Positions 44,659-51,938 of a stretch of DNA of 64,000 bases are shown one piece after another (position 1 is the first letter of the stretch; the number at the start of each line of letters is the position of its first letter). The DNA comes from an uncultured Bacteroidales bacterium (GTDB lineage Bacteria > Bacteroidota > Bacteroidia > Bacteroidales > Bacteroidaceae). Position numbers and translations under genes: made by a program. The stretch lies in the NCBI GenBank assembly GCA_902774335.1, contig CACYHW010000012.1, positions 18,094 to 82,093 on the forward strand, written 5' to 3'. The notes beneath the pieces are model-generated. The model made no database searches, was not told the DNA's origin, and saw nothing but the letters and a program-made list of their open reading frames with translations.

Positions 44659-45771
44659 ATGAAAAAAGCAAGAGTCCTTATCCTTCTACTCCTGACCGCA
44701 GCCATCACAGGCTGCCGCAGCAGCATCGGCCCCGCAGAGGAATCGGGCGCCATAGTAATTGACATCCCCATGCGCAACGAGAGCCTGACGCCCCAGAAAC
44801 CCGCCAGAGCCGATATCATTGCATCCCTTGACACCATCCGCCTGGGCGGCACCGTCAACGAGACCCTTCTAAGCGAGGTATCGGACATAAAGTTCAGCAG
44901 CGACAGGATATTCGTACTATCGGCCGATGTCTTGTGCATCTTTGACCTGGACGGCCGCCACATCAGCACCATACAGCGCAAAGGACGCGGCCCCGGCGAG
45001 TACCAGCATCTGAGCGACTTTGACATAGTGGAGGACCAGAGCCTCATCTACGCCCTGGACAATCAGGCCCAGCAGGTCATAATCTACGACTTTGACGGCA
45101 AGTACAAGCGCCACTTCCCCATGGATAGCTGGACCACAGTCGACTTTGTAGTCCTGCCCAACGGCCACATGCTCCTAATGAATCTGTTTGGCAGCAACCA
45201 GCGAGGAATCTTTGAGGCCGATGAAAACGGCCAGAACCAGCGCATCCTGTACGAGGTAGAATCCGATTACCAGCGCCTGACGTTTGCCGACAAGTACCTG
45301 ATCCACATAAACGACAGCGTGATAGGCTGCATGGGCCAGGAAGACACCGACTACATCTTCCACTATAAGAACGACACCCTGATACCCGCCTACAAAATCA
45401 GGACCGATATAGTCATGCCCCAGGAATACCGCCAGAAAGTGAGCGCTGCCCAGGACCAAGACCTGGTCTACTCCAAGCTGCAGTACTGGGAGAACCACCG
45501 CTACATGGGAATCACCTTGGTAAGCAACAGCAACTTTGTGTTCTGCATGTACGACAAGGATAACGACCTCACCACCCGCTACTACCGCAGCGAACTAATG
45601 GAGCCCGACTCCACCCTGGACTTTGTGCCGTCCTACCAGTACTGCTACAAGGAACGCCTGGTAAGCGTCTACGACGCCGAAACCATACTCCAGTACGAGC
45701 CCATGCAGAAGGATTTCCCCGAAATCACTATTGACTCCAACCCGGTTTTGGTGATCACAACCCTAAAATGA
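44659..45771 (+). CDS. 6-bladed beta-propeller lipoprotein (DUF5128-like)
   Basis: A 370-residue lipoprotein, signal ending AAITGC-RSS. The body has repeating beta-propeller blades: SSDRIFVLSADVLCIFDLDGRHISTIQRKGRGPGEYQHLSDFDIVEDQSLIYALDNQAQQVIIYDFDGKY is the characteristic pattern of the Bacteroidetes 6-bladed beta-propeller (DUF5128-like) family. It is probably anchored in the outer or inner membrane facing the periplasm; ligand unknown. The start at 44659 (MKKARVL) is preferred, since the upstream open frame runs through the promoter and a repeat element. Confidence 0.8.
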   Translation: MKKARVLILLLLTAAITGCRSSIGPAEESGAIVIDIPMRNESLTPQKPARADIIASLDTIRLGGTVNETLLSEVSDIKFSSDRIFVLSADVLCIFDLDGRHISTIQRKGRGPGEYQHLSDFDIVEDQSLIYALDNQAQQVIIYDFDGKYKRHFPMDSWTTVDFVVLPNGHMLLMNLFGSNQRGIFEADENGQNQRILYEVESDYQRLTFADKYLIHINDSVIGCMGQEDTDYIFHYKNDTLIPAYKIRTDIVMPQEYRQKVSAAQDQDLVYSKLQYWENHRYMGITLVSNSNFVFCMYDKDNDLTTRYYRSELMEPDSTLDFVPSYQYCYKERLVSVYDAETILQYEPMQKDFPEITIDSNPVLVITTLK

Positions 45772-45783
45772 TACCATTGGGGT

Positions 45784-45860
45784 TGACGCATTGGGGTCGT
45801 TTCCCTTTGCGGCGTTTTTGCCAAAATAGCACAAAAGGGGACAGTAGACCCCAATTGTAC
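45784..45860. repeat. Composite of repeat families B (remnant) and A at convergent junction
   Basis: TGACGC at 45784 followed by GGGGTCG and CCCTTTGCGGCG resembles a decayed family B copy. 45831-45860 is a family A palindrome with an AAAAGGGG left arm and a CCCCAATTGT right arm, loop ACAGTAGA. It separates the beta-propeller gene from the DUF1016 gene. Confidence 0.7.
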
Positions 45861-45888
45861 CGCCACCAAAATAATCTTTCATAGAGAC

Positions 45889-47007
45889 TTAAGTATTCTG
45901 CAATCTGAAGAATTCCTTTTGTTGTTCTATCTCCCGACGCAACTCTTCCTGTGTAGGCATATAAGTGAGGTATTTTGCAGCATATAACTGATCATTGCTG
46001 TTAAGGACCGAATAATGCGCAACATCCTCATCAGTCTCAGCACATAATAACATACCTATAGTAGGATTATGGCCTTCCGGACATACCAGTTCGTCATACA
46101 TTTTTACATACATATCCATCTGGCCAACATCTTGATAACTTAGTTTAGTAGTTTTCAAGTCAATAAGCACAAAACTACGCAGATGGTAGTTATAGAAGAC
46201 TAGATCAATGTAATAGTCTTCTTTCTCTGTATGAATGTGTTTCTGACGATCCACAAACGCGAAACCTTTTCCCAACTCCATCAGAAATGGAATCAGATGG
46301 TCAATAATGCTTTGCTCCAGATTACTCTCAGTATAGTCCGTGTTGTTCTTAAATCCCAGGAACTCCGCTATTACCGGGCTCTTAAAGTATTCAAGCTTAT
46401 CCTGCAAAGGTTTTGTCAGTTTCTTCATTTCATTACGAACAACTTCCTTATCTTGAGACTGCAGTAGACGATGATAATATTGTGATGAAACATTACGCTG
46501 TAACGTGCGTGTGCTCCACATTTCTTTTGCAGCTTCATTCTCATACCAAATACGACCATCAAGTGTCAGTTCTTGTAAAATAATGCCATAATGAGTCCAA
46601 GAAAGTCTGATTGGTTTAGTAGGTCTAAGAGACGCATATAAGTCTGATTTTTCAGATAATCCCATCACTGACGGGATTATTTCAGATTGTCCCATCACTG
46701 ACGGGACAATTTCATCTCTTCCATTCTCCTCTTTCAAAAGATTTGGAAAAGACTTATAAAAGGACACAAACCTGTATAGGTTATTCCGGGAAAAGCCTCG
46801 CCCATAAGTTGCAGTCAGTTCCTTGGCCAGATTCTTGATAACCTGCTCACCATATTCCGCCCGCTGATCATTCAAAACCTCATGCTGAATACGCATTCCC
46901 AGCAGCCAGTTACGCTTAATAAGAGTTTCATTAACGGCCTGATAAGCCCATCTTTGAGCTTGCTCGATAATTACACAAGCATCATGAAATAGTTCATTTT
47001 GAGACAT
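45889..47007 (-). CDS. DUF1016 (YhcG-type) PD-(D/E)XK nuclease, copy 1
   Basis: A 372-residue protein. The N-terminal DUF1016 helical domain (about 10-95) contains NWLLGMRIQHEVLNDQRAEYGEQVIKNLAKEL and YGRGFSRNNLYRFVSFYKSFP. After a variable linker (100-118) comes LSWTHYGIILQE, then the C-terminal nuclease fold (about 215-350), where DYYIDLVFYNYHLRSFVLIDLK gives the D...D-x-K core. Family members are often found with defence and mobile elements. Odd: the linker is built from two copies of a ten-residue unit (EI-[VI]-PSVMG-[QL]-S) encoded by tandem palindromes. A TATCTTTG promoter and a 44-nt leader hairpin lie upstream. Paralogue: 60305-61477. Confidence 0.88.
   Translation of the reverse strand: MSQNELFHDACVIIEQAQRWAYQAVNETLIKRNWLLGMRIQHEVLNDQRAEYGEQVIKNLAKELTATYGRGFSRNNLYRFVSFYKSFPNLLKEENGRDEIVPSVMGQSEIIPSVMGLSEKSDLYASLRPTKPIRLSWTHYGIILQELTLDGRIWYENEAAKEMWSTRTLQRNVSSQYYHRLLQSQDKEVVRNEMKKLTKPLQDKLEYFKSPVIAEFLGFKNNTDYTESNLEQSIIDHLIPFLMELGKGFAFVDRQKHIHTEKEDYYIDLVFYNYHLRSFVLIDLKTTKLSYQDVGQMDMYVKMYDELVCPEGHNPTIGMLLCAETDEDVAHYSVLNSNDQLYAAKYLTYMPTQEELRREIEQQKEFFRLQNT
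46656..46710 (-). repeat. Two in-frame 25-bp palindromes in DUF1016 gene 1
   Basis: Copies at 46656-46680 and 46686-46710 have a 30-bp period (10 codons). On the coding strand the arms are ATAATCCCGTCA/TGATGGGATTAT and ATTGTCCCGTCA/TGATGGGACAAT, with a single G centre and one G-T wobble each. Two positions differ between copies, and the opposite arm has changed to match. Confidence 0.92.
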
Positions 47008-47328
47008 AACAACTAGGTATTAAGTAAAAAACGTTGCAAACAAATACTAAGGGCGCTCAACTAACACCTTTGCGTGCCGTTAAAGCGCCCTTACGGTATT
47101 AGTAATGGCAAAGATAACACTTTTTTAATAGCCTGTCAATTTGGTTTAGGCTTAAGACAAAAAAGTGACAACCAAATTCAGCACTTTACAGCACTTTACA
47201 AAGCTTATGCCTTCGGAGATGGCTCGAAGATGGCTCGAAGATGAGTCGGTGATGTCCGGTGGAGGATGATAGCTGGTGACTTGAATAATTGAAGCCAAAT
47301 GAGTACCTTTACCGCAAAACTAACCAAC
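47008..47328. other. Intergenic region: leader hairpin, promoter and short direct repeats
   Basis: Minus-strand TATCTTTG (47109-47116) is the likely DUF1016 promoter, followed by CCATTACTAATACC. A hairpin with perfect arms AAGGGCGCT/AGCGCCCTT (47049-47057 and 47084-47092) lies in the roughly 95-nt leader. Further right, GCACTTTACA occurs twice in tandem (47181-47200) and AGATGGCTCGA occurs twice plus a degenerate third copy (47217-47249). No gene is seen. Confidence 0.6.
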
Positions 47329-47751
47329 ATGGCAAAGATATACGTAGCATCCAGCTGGAAAAACCCCTACCAACCTGAAGTAGTAAAGAAGCTCCGCGAG
47401 CAAGGACACCAAGTATTTGATTTCCGCAACCCGCCCGACGGCAAAGGCGGCTTCTTTTGGAAAGATGTAGATCCAGATTGGGCCAATTGGACCACCCAGG
47501 ACTACATAAGCCATCTGGACCACGAATGGGCCCGATACGGATTCCAGCGCGATTTTGACGCCATGAAGGAGGCCGATATCTGCGTCCTGGTACTCCCCTG
47601 CGGCCGATCCGCCCACACCGAAGCCGGCTGGATGGCCGGTGCCGGCAAGAAGGTCATCGCCTACATCCCCGACAAGGAGGATCCGGAGCTGATGTATAAG
47701 ATGTTTGATTTGATTACTGACTCTTTGGATACTGTCATTGCAGCAATATGA
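47329..47751 (+). CDS. Nucleoside 2-deoxyribosyltransferase-like protein
   Basis: A 140-residue cytoplasmic protein, starting MAKIYVASSWKNPYQ at 47329; an ATG at 47299 is possible but upstream sequence TACCTTTA may be its -7 box. The Rossmann-like start, FQRDFDAMKEADICVLVLPCGRSAHTEAGWMAGAGKKVIAYIPD and the Glu of HTEAGW match the nucleoside 2-deoxyribosyltransferase superfamily, whose Glu attacks the N-glycosidic bond. Enzymes of this fold act on nucleosides or NAD-like nucleotides. Base composition is GC-rich, like the host. It ends one base before the AbiH start, so the two may act together. Confidence 0.7.
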   Translation: MAKIYVASSWKNPYQPEVVKKLREQGHQVFDFRNPPDGKGGFFWKDVDPDWANWTTQDYISHLDHEWARYGFQRDFDAMKEADICVLVLPCGRSAHTEAGWMAGAGKKVIAYIPDKEDPELMYKMFDLITDSLDTVIAAI

Positions 47752-47752
47752 T

Positions 47753-48973
47753 ATGAATAGAATAGTACTCATAGGAAATGGATTCGATTTAGCTCACGGC
47801 CTCAAAACCAGTTATCAAGATTTTATTGAATGGTATTGGGACAAAAGAGTGAGTTCATTAATTTCAATACGCGGTAAAGTATCCGAAGACATTCTATGTA
47901 AGTTAACTATTTTAGGAGAAAGTGCATGGAGCACATTTTACTGGTTAAATAACTCACCTATTCGAAATACAAAAGGCAGTGACATAATACAAGCTATTAG
48001 AGAAAAAACAGATTCATACAAAGTTGAAGATTCGCCTTTCTTTAAAAGCATAATCCAAAGCATCAACACAAAGAAATGGGTTGATATAGAGGAAGAATAC
48101 TATAAATTACTGACTCAATATGCGTTTGAAGAAAACGCACAGAATAAACTCATCACACTTAATAATCAGCTCAAATACATTCAGGACTTATTGGTAGAAT
48201 ATCTAACTACAATAAATGATAAAGAATTAAGCAAACAGAGTTTTATCTATTCAAAAATATATTCGCCAATCAATATCAAAGATATCGCCGTTGGCTCTGT
48301 TGACATCCTCAAACAATACGTAGAACAATGCGTTGAGCGAGACGAAAAATGGATTAACAATAAAATACATGGTTATGGAGCAGCAGAACATGCTTTCCCT
48401 GAAGACCACAGTAAAATAAAAGAAAGCTTCGAAAAACACAATAACGTGCTTGAAGTTGAAATACCCAGACCTTATTTGCTCCCTCATTCAGTTCTTTTAT
48501 TGAATTTCAACTACACCCATACCGTCCAATTATACCACAACAACAAGCTAGGGGTAGTTACCAATATTCACGGTTCTATCGAAGAACCCCAAAGTGTGAT
48601 ATTCGGTTATGGAGATGAACTCGATGAAAGATACAACAAGATAAAGGAAACAGACAACGACGAATGTAGAAGAAACATAAAATCAATCAAATACTTAGAA
48701 TCCGCAAACTATAGAGATGTGTTGTCTTTCATGGAGTCAGCTCCATACCAAATCTACATTATGGGACACTCCTGTGGCAAATCAGACAGAACTCTTTTAA
48801 ACACTCTATTTGAGCACAAAAACTGCATTTCAATCAAACCATTTTATTACAAAAAGGAAGACGGAACTGACAATTACCTCGAACTCGCCCAAAACATCAG
48901 TCGGAATTTCAAGGATATGAAATTAATGAGAGATAGAGTTGTCAACAAGACTTATTGTGATACAATCGTGTAA
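47753..48973 (+). CDS. AbiH family abortive-infection protein
   Basis: A 406-residue protein with the AbiH signature at its N-terminus, NRIVLIGNGFDLAHGLKTSYQDF, and the later order LLLNFNYTHTVQLY, VTNIHGSIEEP, VIFGYGDE and IYIMGHSCGKSDRTLL. AbiH-type proteins were found as phage abortive-infection factors in Lactococcus; the mechanism is not settled. The GNGFD...FNYT...IHG order recalls the NAD-binding site of SIR2-like proteins (my inference). The gene is AT-rich compared with the one before it, suggesting transfer. The start is the ATG at 47753; there is one base between it and the upstream stop. Confidence 0.8.
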   Translation: MNRIVLIGNGFDLAHGLKTSYQDFIEWYWDKRVSSLISIRGKVSEDILCKLTILGESAWSTFYWLNNSPIRNTKGSDIIQAIREKTDSYKVEDSPFFKSIIQSINTKKWVDIEEEYYKLLTQYAFEENAQNKLITLNNQLKYIQDLLVEYLTTINDKELSKQSFIYSKIYSPINIKDIAVGSVDILKQYVEQCVERDEKWINNKIHGYGAAEHAFPEDHSKIKESFEKHNNVLEVEIPRPYLLPHSVLLLNFNYTHTVQLYHNNKLGVVTNIHGSIEEPQSVIFGYGDELDERYNKIKETDNDECRRNIKSIKYLESANYRDVLSFMESAPYQIYIMGHSCGKSDRTLLNTLFEHKNCISIKPFYYKKEDGTDNYLELAQNISRNFKDMKLMRDRVVNKTYCDTIV

Positions 48974-49001
48974 TTATTGGTTATTAGTTCTTATAAACTA
49001 T

Positions 49002-49475
49002 ATGGCAGACCGCATTACTCCTGAACAACGGCATCTTAATATGGCGGCCATCCATTGCCGCAATACTGAGCCTGAATTGATTGTGCGTCGCTTTCTCTGG
49101 AGTAATGGATATCGTTATAGGCTGAACCATCCACGTCTGCCAGGCAAGCCAGATATCGTGCTGTGCAGTTATAGGACCTGCATCTTCATAAACGGTTGTT
49201 TTTGGCATGGGCACAATGTGGACTTCAAGGCTCAGACGCCCGAAAGCAGTGACTGTTGTAAAATCCCAAAGACTAACACTGAGTTTTGGAATGCCAAGAT
49301 AAAGCGCAATCAAGAGCGTGATGAAGAGGTTCTGCAGAAGTTGAAGCAGATGGGATGGAACACAATTGTATTGTGGGAATGCCAATTAAAGCATGCTCAT
49401 AGAGAAATGACATTACGCTCATTAGATTACACGCTATCTAAACTGTACCTTACAGCACATACCAATTACAAATAA
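49002..49475 (+). CDS. vsr: Very short patch repair (Vsr) endonuclease
   Basis: A 157-residue mismatch endonuclease. It nicks next to the T of T:G mismatches that arise when 5-methylcytosine deaminates at the host methylase site. Motifs are MAAIHCRNTEPELIVRRFLW, GKPDIVL with catalytic D51, and the zinc/catalytic segment FINGCFWHGH (H69, H71), followed by FWNAKIKRNQERD. The ATG at 49002 gives the normal N-terminus (MADRITPEQRHLNM). It comes 28 bp after abiH and precedes two m5C methyltransferases, which explains its presence: it protects their recognition site from mutation. Confidence 0.92.
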   Translation: MADRITPEQRHLNMAAIHCRNTEPELIVRRFLWSNGYRYRLNHPRLPGKPDIVLCSYRTCIFINGCFWHGHNVDFKAQTPESSDCCKIPKTNTEFWNAKIKRNQERDEEVLQKLKQMGWNTIVLWECQLKHAHREMTLRSLDYTLSKLYLTAHTNYK

Positions 49476-49513
49476 TTACCATCGACAACTAGAATGTTAT
49501 TCTGTTGATAATT

Positions 49514-49554
49514 GAGGACGACAAAAGTCGCCCTTCCTCTCTATTTTTTTTGAT
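49514..49554 (+). terminator. Putative terminator after vsr
   Basis: A short hairpin (CGAC-AAAA-GTCG core, GAGG/CTTC flanks) is followed by TATTTTTTTT. It may stop the vsr transcript before the methyltransferase promoter. Confidence 0.5.
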
Positions 49555-49559
49555 TATTC

Positions 49560-49581
49560 TACTAAATTTGCACATTTAGTA
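49560..49581. promoter_or_regulatory. Promoter TAAATTTG overlapped by perfect palindrome TACTAAAT-N6-ATTTAGTA
   Basis: An 8-bp inverted repeat with a 6-bp spacer covers the -7 box TAAATTTG (49563-49570) upstream of the first methyltransferase. A dimeric repressor bound here would block transcription; restriction-modification operons are often autoregulated in this way. Confidence 0.6.
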
Positions 49582-49608
49582 ATTACGACTATAGACAGCA
49601 ACCTATCA

Positions 49609-50766
49609 ATGGATTCTACACAGAATACACCGAGCAATATTGACACAGAAAAGCCCAATTGGAAAGAAAAGCAATTCCAATATCCAAATAGAACTATCAG
49701 GATTGGAACTTCATTCAGTGGAATAGGTGCTATTGAATATGCCTTTAAAAGATTGGGTCTCAATACCGAGATCATGTTTGCCGGTGACATAGAACCAAAT
49801 TGCAAGAAATCATACTTTGCAAATTATCATATAGAAGAAAACAGATGGCATAATGATATATATCAATTCAATGCCAAACCATACAGGAACCAAATTGATC
49901 TATTTGTAGGTGGTGCTCCATGCCAGGCTTTCTCTATAGTGGGAAATAAACTTGGATTTGAAGATACCCGTGGCACTCTGTTCAGAGAATTTGCAAGGGT
50001 CGTAAGAGAGTGCAGACCCAAAGTGTTCATTTTTGAGAATGTACAAGGGTTATTCAAGCACGATGACGGCAAGACTTGGGAAGTAATCTACAATACTTTT
50101 ACAGATTATTGCAAATACGATGTGCACTTCCAGTTACTCAATGCTAGGGACTATGGTATTCCGCAAACAAGAGAGAGATTATACTGCATAGGATTCAGGA
50201 AGAAGACGAAGTTCAAATATCCAGCTCCCATTGAATTACCGTACAAGATGTACGATTTCCTGGAGGATTATAAAGACAGTGCGTATTATCATGCTGAAAC
50301 CAATTGTAAGGTAATAACCCCAAACAAAGAAAGAATTGCTGATTTGGCAACTGGTAGAATCAGACCGAACTTTGATGAATTCATATTCCCTGTTGAGGAT
50401 ATTAAAGATAAATACTATCTGTCACCATCCGTTGCTAATTATGTCTTAGCAGGAGGAACAAAGAACTTCAAGACTTCTACCAAAACAGATTTGGATATAG
50501 CAAGGCCATTGCTCCAATCCATGCACAAAATGCATAGAGCCGGTGTTGACAATTATGTAACATACAGGAAAGATAAAGGCGTTAATGGTATCAGGAAGCT
50601 TACGCCCAAAGAATGTTTGCGTCTTATGGGATTCCGTGATGACTTTAATATAGCCGTTCCTGACACACCTGCATATATGGAAGCTGGCAATAGTATAGTT
50701 GTAGATGTTCTGATTGCATTACTCAAGCAAATGGACATTACTAAATATGGCATAGACAATGCATAA
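49609..50766 (+). CDS. DNA (cytosine-5) methyltransferase 1 of LlaJI-like system
   Basis: A 385-residue m5C methyltransferase. AdoMet motif I is TSFSGIGAIEYAF (about 34-46), motif IV carries the catalytic C105 in GGAPCQAFS, motif VI is FENVQG, motif VIII is PQTRERLYCIGF, and motif X is EAGNSIVVDV. The target recognition region is about 235-315. The N-terminal extension of about 29 residues has no visible HTH. Together with its paralogue, which overlaps it by 8 bp, it probably methylates the two strands of one asymmetric site, as in LlaJI (GACGC). It protects host DNA from the restriction proteins encoded downstream. Confidence 0.93.
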   Translation: MDSTQNTPSNIDTEKPNWKEKQFQYPNRTIRIGTSFSGIGAIEYAFKRLGLNTEIMFAGDIEPNCKKSYFANYHIEENRWHNDIYQFNAKPYRNQIDLFVGGAPCQAFSIVGNKLGFEDTRGTLFREFARVVRECRPKVFIFENVQGLFKHDDGKTWEVIYNTFTDYCKYDVHFQLLNARDYGIPQTRERLYCIGFRKKTKFKYPAPIELPYKMYDFLEDYKDSAYYHAETNCKVITPNKERIADLATGRIRPNFDEFIFPVEDIKDKYYLSPSVANYVLAGGTKNFKTSTKTDLDIARPLLQSMHKMHRAGVDNYVTYRKDKGVNGIRKLTPKECLRLMGFRDDFNIAVPDTPAYMEAGNSIVVDVLIALLKQMDITKYGIDNA

Positions 50767-51937
50767 CAAGTATCAAGATATACAGAATACCAAGGCAAAC
50801 TTTGACACCACCGGTACTGACTGGAGGACCAAAGAATTCAGCCACCCTGAAAGGCTTATAAGGGTTGGCACCTCCTTTAGTGGCATTGGTGCTATTGAAC
50901 ATGCATTGCACCGCCTTGGATTAAATTTCCAGATACAATTTGCAGGAGATATTGATCCTGATTGCAAAACGGCATATTTTGCCAATTATGATATTGATGA
51001 AAACCGCTGGCACACCGATATACATGATTTCTCTGCAAAACCATTTTTAAATCAGATTGATCTTTTTGTAGGTGGGGCACCTTGTCAGGCATTCTCTATG
51101 AGAGGCAAACGTGGAGGATTTGAGGATACCCGCGGAACTTTGTTCAGTGAATTTGCCCGAGTAGTTATTGAATGCAAACCGAAGGTCTTTATCTTTGAAA
51201 ACGTCAAGGGAATGCTCAATCACGACAAAGGAAACACTTGGAAAGTGATTAAGCAGACATTTGAGGAAGATTGTGACTACGATGTATATTATCAGATACT
51301 TAATGGTAGAAATTATGGAATACCACAGAGTAGAGATAGAATATATTGTATAGGCTTTCGGAGAGAAACAGATTTCAAGTACCCTGCACCTATTCCGCTA
51401 CAGGAATGTATGTATGATTTTCTGGAACAAGTGGTGGATTCAAAGTATTTACTCAAAGAGAGAGGCGTACACTTTATAACTGAAGCTGTTAATCACGAAA
51501 AGAGCTATACTCAGATTAACGGTGAAGTGATGCTATGCCAAAAAAGGAACCAGCAGTTTAACTGGCATGGTGACTTTGTATTCCATCCGGCACTCTTAGA
51601 AGACAAAACCAATCCTGACAATGATGATTACCTATACAGGATTGCTGACTATGAGACCGATTACTACGCCACCAAGAATCTTGCCAGATATGCTGTCAGA
51701 TTTGATGATAGGAACAGACTTCACTTACTCAACGACAGCTCTGTAAAGATAGCAACAGATAGAGGCAGATACCGGAAATTAACGCCAAGGGAATGTCACA
51801 GACTTATGGGTTTTGATGACACTTTCCGGATAGTAGTTCCGGATACTGCAGCATATAAACAAGCAGGAAACAGCATCATTGTTGATGTTTTGATTGCTTT
51901 ATTGCGACAGATGGACATAACCCAATACGGTATATAA
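50759..51937 (+). CDS. DNA (cytosine-5) methyltransferase 2 of LlaJI-like system
   Basis: A 392-residue paralogue of the preceding methyltransferase with the same motif order: TSFSGIGAIEHAL, catalytic C109 in GGAPCQAFSMRG, FENVKG, PQSRDRIYCIGF, QAGNSIIVDV. Sequence outside the motifs differs mainly in the target recognition region (about 240-325), as expected if it methylates the complementary strand of an asymmetric site. The start codon lies inside the end of the first methyltransferase gene. The McrB-like gene starts one base after its stop. Confidence 0.93.
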   Translation: MHNKYQDIQNTKANFDTTGTDWRTKEFSHPERLIRVGTSFSGIGAIEHALHRLGLNFQIQFAGDIDPDCKTAYFANYDIDENRWHTDIHDFSAKPFLNQIDLFVGGAPCQAFSMRGKRGGFEDTRGTLFSEFARVVIECKPKVFIFENVKGMLNHDKGNTWKVIKQTFEEDCDYDVYYQILNGRNYGIPQSRDRIYCIGFRRETDFKYPAPIPLQECMYDFLEQVVDSKYLLKERGVHFITEAVNHEKSYTQINGEVMLCQKRNQQFNWHGDFVFHPALLEDKTNPDNDDYLYRIADYETDYYATKNLARYAVRFDDRNRLHLLNDSSVKIATDRGRYRKLTPRECHRLMGFDDTFRIVVPDTAAYKQAGNSIIVDVLIALLRQMDITQYGI

Positions 51938-51938
51938 T

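Noticed and set aside
47217-47249. Small tandem repeat as a CRISPR or attachment site
   Set aside because: Only two exact copies and one degenerate copy of an 11-bp unit are present, next to no integrase; it was kept as a simple intergenic repeat.
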